Shown piece after piece: positions 1 through 11,685 of a stretch of DNA of 64,000 bases. The notes beneath the pieces are model-generated. The model was not told the origin of the DNA and searched no databases. It saw only the letters and a list, made by a program, of their open reading frames with translations. Made by a program: the position numbers and the translations under genes. The DNA comes from Watersipora subatra (Eukaryota; Bryozoa; Gymnolaemata; Cheilostomatida; Watersiporidae), in the NCBI RefSeq assembly GCF_963576615.1, contig NC_088714.1, forward strand, positions 372,001 to 436,000. Reading direction: 5' to 3'. How positions within the stretch are numbered: position 1 is the first letter of the stretch; every line of letters begins with the position of its first letter.

Positions 1-383
1 ATTAAAGGGTTAAATTTATCTTCCCAAAATTCTGACGAGCTAGTCAAAAATATTGTGCCACCCCCTATTTGAACGTCATCTGTAGTAAAACGCTACGATA
101 GGTATCTTTCATTTTTTCGTGATGTCATTCTATCGTTGTCCGCCATCTTTATGGACACATTTTATCATTAAAAACACGAAGCTTCTGCAATTGAACATTG
201 CAAACAATGCTTTTGTTTGCAAATTTTTTATTTTAGTGTCAAAACAGCACCGAAAAATACTATTAATCAAGAGAATGACGATCTTTTTCTACAAAGATGG
301 CGGCTTTTTCGTGGACGAGCGCATGTGCAAACAGGGTGATGACGTCAAAAAACCGATGGATTGATATTTCTGTCTACATAAAT
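1..383. other. No gene recognised
   Basis: AT-rich sequence without a recognisable coding exon. Two short overlapping open frames (119-364 and 297-500) have no family signature, and the second runs into the interspersed repeat that starts near 384. Confidence 0.4.
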
Positions 384-1310
384 CTCAAAGTTTGTCGTCT
401 GTCCAGTTATAGCGATAAAGTTTTAGGAATGAAAAATGCGCATCACAGAGGATTTGAACTCACAAAGATTGCAACAGCAGGTTTGGATACACGCATCTAA
501 CCACAAGGCTAAGCCATACTTATCATTCTTAACTATTTTATCGACGGTATGTTTATCGCTAAATGGGGATGTGCTTTTTACTAATAATTAATATTACCTT
601 TCACGTTTGTTTTGCTTTTTAAAAGCCATTTCAAAATTCATCACCTATTTTTTAATGTGTAATTTTCAAATGTGACGTTTTAATTTCAAGCGTTTTATTG
701 CCAGCTCCGATTTCCAGTTCTTCCTTGTGACGATCGCTAAGAACTATTAAATTTAAAACCTTACCTTTACCTTACCTTTACATCTGAACTGTTGTATTAT
801 CTCGAGTAGGAATTGCATTTACATTTTCTCTCCATTCAGTCAGACAAAGCATCTGACAAAAACAGTCCAATATCTGTTTGTTACGTTTGTACCAGTATCG
901 AGAGATACCGATATCATCGTATTCAAAGGTTGGATAGATCACTTTGGTTCCAACAGTAACCTTTTTATACACACTTCTATGTAATCATCATTATTATCAA
1001 TTCAACATGTTCATGATTTTTATTTTGTTTTCTCAGTTCGTAATACTTATATCAGTGCCAAATCGTTTTTCATTTTATTAATTGTAGCAAAACAGACTAT
1101 CTACATGTAGCTATTACTTGCTAATTATTTCATTTTTAAACACCTTTACAGTTGTTTTATTTTTCTCTTAATTTATCTGAATTGCACAAAACACTTTTCT
1201 CATGATATAAAGTTTAAAAGTTGGAATGGTAAATGTTGTAAATGTTGAATAAAATAAATTTTCTCTTCAAAGACTTTTTTATTCCCTGGGCAGTGCCGGG
1301 CGTTCAGCTA

Positions 1311-1312
<2 letters not shown>
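384..1312 (+). mobile_element. Interspersed repeat, copy 1 (about 0.93 kb, conserved GC-rich tail)
   Basis: This block matches 59277-60327 along its whole length by eye. Both begin with a CTCAAAGTTTGTC-type motif, share a central segment (780-990 here, 59680-59890 there) and an A/T-rich stretch, and end in a conserved GC-rich tail of the type CCCGGGCAATGCC...CAGCTAGT. The tail here is followed by a (TA)n run. A tRNA-like box A/box B pair lies at 450-503 on the minus strand. The central part keeps a minus-strand open frame (778-972) that resembles the frame in copy 2 (59586-59876), but that may only reflect nucleotide homology. No reverse transcriptase or transposase is visible, so the class is unresolved; a SINE-like or other non-autonomous element is likeliest. 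Confidence 0.7.
440..515 (-). other. tRNA-like Pol III promoter-type sequence inside repeat copy 1
   Basis: On the minus strand, TGGTTAGATGCG (492-503) resembles a tRNA A box, and GAGTTCAAATCC (450-461) fits the B-box consensus GWTCRANNC. Their spacing is about 30 nt, as in tRNA-derived SINEs. It is not a functional tRNA gene: I cannot fold a full cloverleaf. Similar degenerate pairs occur at about 59370-59425 and 23310-23370. Confidence 0.45.

Positions 1313-1313
<1 letters not shown>

Positions 1314-1351
<38 letters not shown>
1314..1351. repeat. (TA)n microsatellite
   Basis: An uninterrupted TA run lies directly between the conserved tail of the upstream repeat and the head of another repeat copy (GTCTGTCTGTCC motif at about 1360). 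Confidence 0.95.
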
Positions 1352-1355
<4 letters not shown>

Positions 1356-1690
1356 GGTGTCTGTCTGTCCAGTTATATCGATAAAAGGTCTGCTCCGCAG
1401 AGGGTTTAGTGTAGAAACCTTCAGTTCTGGAGGCATTTATGTAGCTTATCCATTAGACTATCGCATTCCATTGAGCATATCGATCAATAATGGCGAAAAT
1501 ATTCATTACATCGGTCATGTAAAGATCAGCAGTTTGCCTCACTAGGTGAATGCCCAGCCTTGCACGGGTACTGAAAACAGCTTATAAACAGTTGCAGATA
1601 ATGTAGTGTAAAGGCAATGTAGTAGGTAAGGTAATGAAATGTTTATAAGCTGTTTTTATTACCTGTGCAACGCAGGCCATTTATGTAGTA
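1352..1690. mobile_element. Fragments of the same repeat class with an inverted pair of tails
   Basis: The block begins with the GTCTGTCTGTCC head motif seen in the 384 copy. At 1540-1595 and 1635-1680 it carries two copies of the GC-rich tail type in opposite orientation, forming an imperfect inverted repeat of about 35 bp per arm around 1610. I read this as two short copies joined tail to tail, or one copy with inverted ends. No coding content. Confidence 0.5.
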
Positions 1691-1755
1691 ATGTATACAG
1701 CATGTTTCAGTTTGTATTGAATGTCCGCCCGCATTTCTTTTCAGTTCTTTCCTCC

Positions 1756-1880
1756 AACCCTGTATCATTACAACCTTTCATCTTACCACATTCAACCCTG
1801 TATCATTACAATCTTTCATCTTACCACATTCAACCCTGTATCATTACAACCTTTCATCTTACCACAGTCAACCCTGTGTT
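1756..1880. repeat. 38-bp tandem repeat, about 3 copies
   Basis: The unit begins CAACCCTGTATCATTACAAC and is repeated just over three times with few changes. It ends about 20 bp upstream of the splice acceptor of the exon at 1901, so it forms the 3' end of that intron. Confidence 0.9.
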
Positions 1881-1900
1881 TGCCTTTTTTGAACATACAG

Positions 1901-2050
1901 GGTTTGTTGTGTGAAGGCTGTGACTGTAAGACACATGTCTACTGCCTCAGGAGTTACTTGCGCAAGAAAAAGGATCCCCTGCCTGTCTGCCCTAACAAGT
2001 CCTGCTCACGCAGCCGCCCTGAGCTCTCTTACTATCAAACAGCTACATAG
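1901..2050 (+). CDS. NSMCE1: Last coding exon of an NSE1-like (SMC5/6 complex) RING-like zinc-finger protein, 5' part outside window
   Basis: A pyrimidine-rich tract and a CAG acceptor (1898-1900) precede 49 codons and a TAG stop. The peptide has a RING/PHD-like metal-binding pattern: CEGC, then an H four residues on, C three after that, an aromatic/basic linker with a YL motif, and a late CPNKSC. NSE1 (NSMCE1), a subunit of the SMC5/6 DNA-repair complex, ends in such a RING-like domain with a C-x2-C...H-x2-C...Y...CP pattern, so this is the best match. The final pair is spaced C-x4-C, not the usual C-x2-C, so another RING-variant protein is possible. The first zinc-ligand pair and the rest of the protein must lie in upstream exons that I could not find in 1-1900. 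The phase at the acceptor is 0. Confidence 0.5.
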   Translation, partial: GLLCEGCDCKTHVYCLRSYLRKKKDPLPVCPNKSCSRSRPELSYYQTAT

Positions 2051-2093
2051 TACTTAGGCTGGCGGAGAGGTCTCCCAGTTACTCTGCAGTGTA

Positions 2094-2099
2094 AATAAA
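2094..2099 (+). terminator. Candidate polyadenylation signal (AATAAA)
   Basis: A canonical AATAAA hexamer lies 44 bp after the stop codon of the NSE1-like last exon. It is a plausible 3' end for that transcript; there is no cleavage-site evidence. Confidence 0.45.
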
Positions 2100-2100
2100 T

Positions 2101-3319
2101 AGAAAGTATTGAATGTTGTAATTATCTGTGTAGATAAACTTCTATGTATATAAAACTGAGGGTTGTCATCCCTTTTAGTTATGGTCATATCTTGAGACCA
2201 GAGTTGCCTACTCCTCCAGCATACAACTCATTAAATGTCAATTTTTATCATATCTTATCGCATCTACTTTGGGGTGAACTTTGTTTAAAAATGCTCTTGT
2301 GTTGATGTCTTCATATGGGCTTATTTCTTTTTATCACATGTTATCAGAATAACAAAAATAACATTTGGCTGATGAGTTTTATGTAATATTCACAGTATTT
2401 TCACAGTGTTTTGGAGTTGTGTTTCCTTAAAACTGTTCATTAAAATTGGTATTTATCATCACTGAAAGAGCAAATGTTTATAAAAAAAACGTCATGAATC
2501 AATTTGTGGACAGGCTTAAAGAAGGGCTATTTTAGCTCATTCAAGATGAAGCAGCATTCAGTTGACAGGTTGCCTCTCTCTGCGACTCATTGCTACCTGT
2601 AGGTACTTGTCACTTAAAACTTTTGTACTTCCTTTTCCATGTGACATGATGCTTATTTTCTATCTAGCAACGTTTGCTTTATTAAGATGCTGATACCATT
2701 TGCTACTTTTGATGACCAGTCACAGCAGAAGATGGCAAATAGCCAACTGGGTAAAACAAACATTTGCCGATGGTCCATCGAAAGTCTGCGATGATTGTTT
2801 GTCATTTCTAAAGATGTTTGCGTAGGCGAAGCCTTAGTCACTAGGTGGCCATCTAGCTACTGTTTGAACACGAAATTGGCAATCGCTAAATAACTGTTTT
2901 TCTTATGAATTGTCAATTGCTCAAGAATAATAAAAGTTGTTGAGTGGCTCCGCTCGTATTACGTGTGAAACAATATAAACTTTCTATTTGGGCCACTTGA
3001 GCTTCTAACCTGATGACCCTGTCCTTGTTTAGTTTATTTTCCTTCTAATTCTTTCATTCATTCATTCATTTAGTCAGCTCCTAACGATCTTACATCGCTC
3101 ATTCATTTAGTCAGCTCCTAACGATCTGCAAACGCTCTAGTTTTCTATTTAGCATTCTGAATTCTCTCCTTTTCAGTTAATGAAACCAAATTACACGCTA
3201 CAGGCGTTAATCAGGGGTATATTAGTAGTAGAACCTAGTCAAACAGAATATAGGAAGTGCTCCGCGCTCTCCAAATGCTTGTTGGGTGGCCTTATTAAAG
3301 CTGTCTAGTTAAAGGTGAA
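2101..3319. other. Intergenic, no gene recognised
   Basis: No exon with a recognisable family. A short direct duplication (ATTCATTTAGTCAGCTCC...) occurs twice at about 3060-3135. The rest is unique AT-rich sequence. Confidence 0.4.
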
Positions 3320-3680
3320 GTGTCTATGTATATGTTATTAAACTGACTCTATCTAGAGACTGTGATCTCACGATATCTATGTATATGTTATTAAACTGAC
3401 TCTATCTAGAGACTGTGATCTCACGATATCTATGTATATGTTATTAGAGTGACCCTATCTAGACAGTATGATCTCATGAAATATAAATGTTATTAGAGTG
3501 ACCCTATCTAGGTGGTGTGATCTCATGATATCTGTGTAGGTTATATGTTATTAGACTGACCCTATCTGGACAATATTATATCATAATATTTATGTAAATT
3601 GTATTTGACCGACGCTAACTAGTAGGTGTGATCTCATGATATCTATGTGTATTTTATTTGACTGACCCTTTCTATATAGC
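3320..3680. repeat. 53-bp tandem repeat, about 6-7 degenerate copies
   Basis: The motif CTATGTATATGTTATTAAAC recurs at 3324, 3377 and 3430 (spacing 53 bp), followed by increasingly diverged copies with GTGATCTCATGATATC segments. Copies decay toward the right end. Confidence 0.85.
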
Positions 3681-3844
3681 TTTAGACCTGAATTTAAAAA
3701 AACCTTCATTCTCTGAGTAGCGGGTGTGAAAAAGTCATATTTGCAGATTTATTATGCTGCATCACATAATGTATGTTTCACCTTCTAACCTTACTGTGGT
3801 ATTGACGTGTAACACGGTAGTCTCCGCCAACCCTCATACCTCTA

Positions 3845-4335
3845 GCATTAACAACAAACAGGGCTGTCTCCTTTTGCCTCATACCTCTAGCATTGAAAGA
3901 AGATGGGGCTTGACTGTCTCCTTCTGTCTCATGTCACTAGCATTGAAAGGGGACTGGACCGAACTGTCTCCTGCCCTCATGTCTCTAGCATTGAGAGGGG
4001 ACTGAACTGTCTCTTGCCCTCATGTCTCTAGCATTGAAAGGGGACTGAACTGTCTCTTGCCCTCATGTCTCTAGCATTGAAAGGGGACTGAACTGTCTCT
4101 TGCCCTCATGTCTCTAGCATTCAAAGGGGAATGAACTGTCTCCTGCCCTCGTGTTTTTAGCATGGAAAAAGATAGGGCTGGACTGTCTTCTGCCCTCATG
4201 TCTCTAGCATTGAAAGGGGACAGAACTGGACTTTTCCCTTTTGCCCTCATGTCCCTACCGTTGAAAGGGGACTGGGCTGGATTGTCTCCTGCCTTCATGC
4301 CTCTAGCATTGAAAGATGCCAGGGCTGGACTGTGA
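3845..4335. repeat. About 43-bp tandem repeat, about 10 copies
   Basis: The unit contains CATGTCTCTAGCATTGAAAG followed by GGGACTGAACTGTCTC. The best-preserved copies (about 4000-4130) have a 43-bp period; outer copies vary in length by insertions. The weak open frames on both strands here (3754-4005 +, 4071-4298 -) follow the repeat and are not considered genes. Confidence 0.85.
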
Positions 4336-6459
4336 CCTCCATATAACTATAATACTACGCAAGTGTTTTTATTTAGTTTCCTTTTGGCTATCGCGAGGTA
4401 TCTCAGTTCTCAGGCTATCTCAGTTCTCTTGTAATCTACACGCATTTCCTTCCGTATTCCTAATTTGGGCTTCTGGAGCTTAAGCGGGTCTGACAAAGAG
4501 ATTTCACCTTCATTATGGAAGAACGAGGTAAGTCTACAGGTGCTTATGTAAAAAAGGTGGAAGAGTATTTCAATGTTTGTCATGCCACTTGGAGGCATAA
4601 GGTGTCTGTATGACCAGTCATTGCTCAGCCTATTCAATTTCAAGCAGTAATGAAAAACCTTTTGCTTTTCAGAGTGAGTCGACGATAAAAGCCTGCACCC
4701 GTTAACCTAGATGCATGCTTTGTCTCTGTATGGACAAATATTTGAGTAATAATGTCAAGGCTAAGTGGCTAACCAACTGAGTAGCTTTATACTCGACCAT
4801 TTTATCGATACGGTTATTTACAAAGCAGCGCCACTACTGCTAGCATCGACATCGATGCCAATACAGCTTTGCGTATTCATCGCTTTCCAGTTGCAACACT
4901 TGGTAGCTCATCAAGTTAAATGGCTCGAGAGGGCACCTAGCACTTCCTGACACTCAAGGATAACACCAAGCTTATCCATAAAAGAGGAGATCCAATGCTG
5001 AAAGCTTAAAACGTTGTCATTTTTAAGGAACGCTTTTCAAAAAGGTACGTAAAAGCATATTACTACAGCAACTTGTTGCATAGAACAGATGACGTCCAAC
5101 AAAGTAGCAAATAATGATATTGTATCATTAACTTGGTGCCATACTTCCTTCTCAGTAAAAGTAGTACAACCTTTGTAAGATCAGGGAGGGAGGCACGATA
5201 GCATAGACAACCCAGTGGTGGTGGTTAGGCTGTGTATTATTTTCCATCGCTAGTTTCACACATCTGTGGGTTGAAATTTATCAATGTTTTGAATCAAAAC
5301 GAAAAACCAGAATATAGAATTACGGGGTGTGAGTGGACCGGTAGCTTACAACTGTGTGAGCTGACTAGTTGACTTCAGGTACGTGTGTGAGTGAGAAAAC
5401 CTACAGGTACTTGTGTGATTGAGCAAACCTACAGGTATGTGTGTTAATCAACAAAAGTCTAAGGTAAGATTGTATGGTTGTGAAGCAAAAAATAAGATGG
5501 TGAGCCCAAAAACTTAAATATACGTGTGTGAGCCAGACATTCTACAGGTACATGCGTGTGCTGTTGTGTCAGAGAACCTTCATGCGCTAGTTTATGAATG
5601 AGATAACTGGTTAGGTGCGTGTATTGCGTTGCATGGTCCATATACTCCCCAGGCCCCAAACACCCCCTTCCCGCATCCCGATGCATTTGTGATCCAGATA
5701 GCTAAATGGTATAAGTGTCAATCATAACTGGACATCTGCTAGATAGACAATGGCAGGTAACTAATTAGATGGGGTTAGACAGGATAACCTGCTGCCAATA
5801 CATGGTGTATCTTGTTGCTATACGTTTGATTCTAACTTGGAGATATTAACATTCTACACCACAAGCACATATAGTGATTTCTTCTTATACAATTAAGAAA
5901 CTAATGAGATGTGTAAGGGAATAAGTCTAACAGCTTCACGATGTATTCCATAGTCTTCACTAAGTGTAACAACATGATTGACTAATAAGGAGTTGTATGC
6001 ACTCTGCATTGTGTTGAGAACGGCATATTTTGTGGAACTTCATGATCATAGAGCAGCCCAGTAATATACATTCTCTTGGTTAAAATCAGGGCTACATGTG
6101 ATATTGTACCTGCCAGTAGCGGTAATTGGTGTCTAACCTTATGCACAAGTTTAACTACATCGAAATCGTTTGAACTCCACAAGATGCTTTCAGTGAAAAG
6201 TGCTCCTAAACTAGCGAAGTAATCAGCAAAAAACATCGGTCACCTTTTGTGAACATAGGAGCAAAGGCTAGCCCCATTCTAGACAGTCCTATATGTTACA
6301 GTATGTCACTAAGTTGAGATGTTTATATACCATGTAGAATAGGTTAAACTCAGAGGCCTGATATACAGCTCTTTCTCATTTCTTGTCCGTGCTAAAAACT
6401 TTCAATCAGCAGCCTGATCGCTCTCAACATTGAAGTAAAATGTATTGCCTGAAAAACAA
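4336..6459. other. Intergenic, no gene recognised
   Basis: No recognisable coding exon. At 5330-5580 there is a loose repetition of GTGTGTGAGTGAG/CCTACAGGTAC-like motifs, too degenerate for a unit length. Open frames at 4765-4950 and 5982-6236 show no family features. Confidence 0.35.
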
Positions 6460-6530
6460 CTATAGAGTAGGAAACTACTATAGAGTAGGAAACTACTATA
6501 AAGTAGGAAACTACTATAGAGTAGGAAATT
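6460..6530. repeat. 18-bp tandem repeat, about 4 copies
   Basis: The unit GAGTAGGAAACTACTATA is repeated nearly perfectly. It is internally palindromic (TAGTAGTTTCCTA on the other strand). Confidence 0.9.
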
Positions 6531-6636
6531 TCAGCTGCTTGATTTCAATGTGGCAAGATACACAATTAGTGTGGCCATAGATGTGTATATAGCAGGTCTA
6601 CTGCGCATTTAAACACAAACACTAAACACAAACACC

Positions 6637-7200
6637 GTCACCCTACGAGCATGTAATCACCTACACAATCGCCCTATGAGCATGTAATCACCTACACAGT
6701 CGCTCTACAAGCATGTAATCACCTACACTGTCACCCTACAAGCATGTAATCACCTGCACAGTCACCCTACAAGCATGTAATCACCTACACAGTCACCCTA
6801 CAAGCATGTAATCACCTACACCGTCACCCTACAAGCATGCAATCGCCTACACAGTCACCCTACAAGCATGTAATCACCTACACTGTCACCCTACAGGCAT
6901 GTAATCTCCTACACCGTCACCCTACAAGCATGTAATCACCTACACCGTTACCCTACAAGCATGTAATCACCTACACTGTCACCCTACAAGCATGTAATCA
7001 CCTACACAGTCACCCTACAAGCATGTAATCACCTACACAGTCACCTTACAAGCATGTAATCACCTACACAGTCACCCTACAAGCATGTAATCACCTACAC
7101 AGTCACCCTACAAGCATGTAATCACCTACACAGTCACCCTACAAGCATGTAATCACCTACAGAGTCATCCTACAAGCATGTAATCATCTAAACTGTCACC
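6637..7200. repeat. 31-bp tandem array, about 18 copies
   Basis: The unit starts CACCCTACAAGCATGTAATC and ends ACCTACACAGT. Most copies differ by one or two bases at the AGT/CGT/TGT junction. Both edges are degenerate. Confidence 0.95.
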
Positions 7201-7664
7201 ATACAAATATGTATGTGTATGCAATATGATTGGCTGTAGAGCATTGATTCCTTCAGAATAGCTACTATCTATCCACGGCAGCATAGAAGTTATATCTTGG
7301 CAGCACCATACCTTTGACAGCGCACTCTAACAGAGTTCTCATCCAGGGTCTATTTTACTGTGTTGTTAAAAAGCTGTGCCTTGCATCACCTTTGTTAGTT
7401 TTTCATTTTATCTATCTAAGGCTTTTGTTATTTTACATTGTTTTACACCAGTTGAAAATCCTGTTTGCGGCGCCACTCTAACAGAAGTTCATTATTCGTA
7501 GACAATGGAGAAGATCACATTGCGCGATATGGCATTCCCATTCATTCCATGCCGAAGTAGAGCTCAGGCTGTCCTTTAAAAATAGTGATCTTATTGGCTG
7601 CTAGAAAGCGATTTTAACAGGCACACGTTTGAGGTCTTCCTGAATTGTAATGTATTCCTGATTA
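7201..7664. other. No gene recognised between two arrays
   Basis: Unique sequence with no identifiable exon. A few phrases (CACTCTAACAG) occur twice, at about 7322 and 7470. Confidence 0.35.
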
Positions 7665-7885
7665 GATAGGTCATGAATAAATGTAGGTCATGAATAGATG
7701 TAGGTCATGAATAGATGAAGGTCATGAATAGATGTACTGCAGGTCATTAATAGTTATAGGTCATGAGTAGGTGTAGATCAGGAATAGTTGTAGGTCATGA
7801 AAAGATGTAGGTCATGAATAGATGTAGGTCATTAAAAGTTGTAGGTCATGAATAGACATAGGTCATGAATAGATGTAGGTCAGAA
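7665..7885. repeat. 17-bp tandem array, about 13 copies
   Basis: The unit is TAGGTCATGAATAGATG with several indels and substitutions (ATTAATAG, AAAAGATG). Confidence 0.9.
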
Positions 7886-8219
7886 ACATCTAGCTCAACC
7901 TTTGTATTTTCTGACCCAAAACTGGTCAAAAATTCTTATAAAACTTTAAAAGAGAAATTAGAAATTATCATCCCACTAACCCAAACCAAAGCTTGATAAT
8001 ACAATCATACCTTTTCTTGCTCAGCCTCTTTTAACAAACAAGCTGCATAGAATGGTATAACTATCAGACTCTCAGGTGATAAGCATATGTTTGAGATCTT
8101 GTCCTTAGTGGCCAATAATTATGGAAAGGGTAACTTAAAAGACAATCATTAAAGTACAAGGAACTAGAGCAAATCACACTGGAAAGACTTATTGAAATAT
8201 AAGGCTTTACAGATCATAT
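7886..8219. other. No gene recognised
   Basis: AT-rich unique sequence separating two arrays; no exon signature. Confidence 0.35.
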
Positions 8220-8903
8220 AAAATTTTATAGTTCAGAGTTGTAGTGAAATACAGAGAGTTATAGTTCAGAGATGTAGTGAAATACAGAGAGTTATAGTTC
8301 AGAGTTGTAGTGAAATACAGAGAGTTATAGTTCAGAGATGTAATGAAATACAGAGAGTTATAGTTCAGAGATGTAGTGAAATACAGAGAATTATAATTCA
8401 GAGATGTACTGAAATGCAGAGAGTTATAGTTCAGAGATGTAGTGAAATACAGAGAGTTATAGTTCAGAGATGTAGTGAAATACAGAGAATTATAGTTCAG
8501 AGATGTAGTGAAATGCAGAGAGTTATAGTACAGAGATGTAGTGAAATACAGAGAATTATAGTTCAGAAATGTAGTGAAATGCAGAGAGTTATAGTTCAGA
8601 GATGTAGTGAAATACAGAAAGTTATAGTTCAGAGATGTAGTGAAATACAGAGAGTCATGGTTCAGAGATGTAGTGAAATGCAGAGAGTCATAGTTGAGAG
8701 ATGTAGTGAAATATGGAGAATTATAGTTCAGAGATGTAGTGAAATGCAGAGAGTCATAGTTCAGAGATGTAGTGAAATACAGAGAGTTATAGTTCAGAGA
8801 TGTAGTGAAATACAGAAAGTTATAGTTCAGAGATGTAGTGAAATACAGAGAATTATAGTTCAGAGATGTAGTGAAATACAGAGAGTTATAGTTCAGAGAT
8901 GTA
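8220..8903. repeat. 33-bp tandem array, about 20 copies
   Basis: The unit begins GTTCAGAGATGTAGTGAAAT and ends with ACAGAGAGTTATA. The period of 33 is a multiple of three, so it keeps open frames in both directions (11-residue repeats). These are by-products of the array. It directly abuts the next array. Confidence 0.95.
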
Positions 8904-8907
8904 CAAT

Positions 8908-9390
8908 GAATATACAAGTATATAAAGTATAATGAATATACAAGTATATAGAGTATAATGAATATACAAGTATATAGAGTATAATGAATATGCAAGTATA
9001 TAGAGTATAATGAATATACAAGTGTATAGAGTATAATGAATATGCAAGTATATAGAGTATAATGAATATACAAGTGTATAGAGTATAATGAATATACAAG
9101 TATATAGAGTATAATGAATATACAAGTATATAGAGTGTAATGAATATACAAGTATATAGAGTATAATGAATATGCAAGTATATAGAGTATAATGAATATA
9201 CAAGTATATAGAGTATAATGAATATACAAGTGTATAGAGTATAATGAATATACAAGTGTATAGAGTATAATGAATATACAAGTATATAGAGTATAATGAA
9301 TATACAAGTATATAAAGTATAATAAATATACAAGTATATAGAGTATAATGAATATACAAGTATATAGAGTATAATGAATATACAAGTATG
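8908..9390. repeat. 26-bp tandem array, about 18 copies
   Basis: The unit starts GAATATACAAGTATATAGAG and ends TATAAT. Variants change ATA to GTG or TGC at fixed positions. It begins within a few bases of the end of the unrelated 33-bp array, without spacer. Confidence 0.95.
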
Positions 9391-10724
9391 TACATACTCA
9401 TCAAATATACAGAAGAGAATGAATATATTATAACTATACTACATGTATATGATTATATGCTACTATTCTATATACTATGCTATTTACTATATATACGACT
9501 ACTGTACACAAATGTGTTTATTCCATCAGACTATATTCTCATCGTGATTGATGTTCAGGAGCCTTAGATAATTAACAAAGGGTTTTATTGCTGAGGGTTC
9601 TTAGTTGAGAGCAGAAAGATGATACAATATTGTTTGCTTGTTGACTTTCCATCATGCCATGCTGATGACTCTGTCATGGGAATCACCATTTTCTATTACA
9701 TTTAAAGAAAGCTGTGCGTACACTGACCCTAGTAAGTTGAAATCTGAGGCCATTCATTGTACCCTAAAACCCAGCGTGTTTGATTTTAATCACTTGGCTT
9801 GTTAAAAATTGTATATGGACAATGGCGCGGCTCATAAAGCCATGAATTATGTTCTCCTAAGATTTGAACCTGATAAAGCCAGGCGGCTAGCGGCGGACTG
9901 TGTAAGGATTACTACGCACGTGCGTAAGAAAGCGTGTAAGGGGTCTGAAGGAAGCCTGGTAGGAGCTTTTAGAAACGGTGTGTCTGAAGGCACCGGGAGA
10001 CATCGACCAACGGTTAGTCACTATTAGCACAGTTGCCAGTTTTCATGAGCTGTTGTAAGGCATTAGACTGCGCATTGCATTGTGGACATTGATTATATTG
10101 ATACATGACTAGACATGAACCTTTGAAAAGCCTTTGGCATGATTGTGCATTATGTATTGCCTTCGGCAGCAGTTGATGCACGAGTCATTAGCACTGTCAG
10201 TATTTACATATCAAGCTTCCCTTTATCTGGAACTTTTCTGTGTCGAGGGTGTTAAACTAAATTAGCTGAATTGAAGTCGCCCGTGTTCACAGAGTAATCC
10301 AGTCAAATATTTGTCAAATTATTTCCTCATACATTGCCTCAAAATTAAAGTAGTTCCACATGAAAGTGAAAGTAAAGTCTGCTGCAGATAGGATGTGCTG
10401 TCAGAAGCAGCAGTTTCAAGCAACCTGTCGGCCATTAGTTCATCGATTGACTTTTTGGAGTTGTGCTTTCACACCATTAATATTATAGACGCAGAGAAAA
10501 TTGCCAAAATTCTGACGCCAGCGCTGCCGGTCTGGCCTACTTTCGTTAGACCTACACACAATTTGTTTGTGTCAGTGGTGTAAGTATCTCCCTTCACCTT
10601 TTTTGCTATGACAAGCTGGCTGCTCAGAGCATCGCTGATCTTTATTGCATCTGAAATTTTAATTTTGTCTGCGTATTTCTTTCTTTTCTCTTTTGCCTTC
10701 TCTAGTTTGACTAAATTGGTAAAT
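9391..10724. other. Intergenic, no gene recognised
   Basis: A GC-richer stretch at about 9810-10030 carries a 72-codon open frame on +, and 10395-10583 a 62-codon frame. Neither shows a domain, a conserved motif or convincing splice sites, so I do not call them genes. Confidence 0.35.
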
Positions 10725-10845
10725 TCCTGCCCCTAAATACCTGCCCCTAAATACCTGCCCCTAAATACCTGCCCCTAAATACCTGCCCCTTAATACCTGC
10801 CCCTTAATACCTGCCCCTTAATACCTGCCCCTAAATACCTGTTGC
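10725..10845. repeat. 14-bp tandem array, about 9 copies
   Basis: The unit ACCTGCCCCTAAAT (variant ...CTTAAT) is nearly perfect. It is pyrimidine-rich. Confidence 0.95.
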
Positions 10846-10865
10846 TAGAGGCGGTACTCTAGGTG

Positions 10866-11685
10866 TCTATTGCGGGTATGTAGAAGGTGTCTATATGAGT
10901 CGTGTAGGTGTTTATTGTAAGGTGTGTATATGAGTCACGTAGGTGTGTATTGTAAGATGTCTTTACAAGTCACGTAGGTGTGTATCATAAGGTGTCTATA
11001 TGAGTCACGTAGGTGTGTATTGTAAGGTATTTATACGAGTCACGTAGGTGTGTATATAGATGGTGTCTATACAAGTCACGTAGGTGTGTATATAGGCGTT
11101 TATATGAGTCACATAGGTGTGTATTGTAAGGTGTCTATACAAGTCACGTAGGTGTGTATATAGGCGTCTATATGAGTCACGTAGGTGTGTATTGTAAGGT
11201 GTATATATGAGTCATGTAGGTGTGTGTTGTAAAGTGTTTATATGAGTCATGTAGGTGTGTACGGTAAGGTGTCTATATGAGTCACGTAGGTGTGTATTGT
11301 AAGGTGTCTATACGAGTCACGTAGGTGTGTATTGTAAGGTGTCTATATGAGTTACGTAGGTGTGCGTTGTAAGGTGTCTATACGAGTCACGTAGGTGTGT
11401 ATTGTAAGGTGTCCATACGAGTCACGTAGGTGTGTATTGTAAGGTGTCTATATGAGTCACGTAGGTGTGCATTGTAAGGTGTCTATATGAGTCACGTAGG
11501 TGTGCATTGTAAGGTGTCTATATGAGTCACGTAGGTGTGTATTGTAAGGTGTCTATACGAGTCACGTAGGTGTGTATTGTAAGGTGTCTATACGAGTCAC
11601 GTAGGTGTGCATTGTAAGGTGTCTATACGAGTCACGTAGGTGTGTATTGTAAGGTGTCTATACGAGTCACGTAGGTGTCTACTGG
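10866..11685. repeat. 35-bp tandem array, about 23 copies
   Basis: The unit contains GTGTCTATACGAGTCACGTA followed by GGTGTGTATTGTAAG. Homogeneity rises toward the right (11260-11670); left copies carry indels such as the shortened TATATAGGCG variants. Confidence 0.95.

Noticed and set aside
440..515. A functional tRNA gene
   Set aside because: Only box A/B-like motifs are present; no cloverleaf stems could be paired, and the segment belongs to a dispersed repeat.
8207..9404. Long frames on both strands across 8.2-9.4 kb
   Set aside because: Produced by the 33-bp and 26-bp arrays; the repeats are Y/I/L/T-rich and change abruptly at the array junction.
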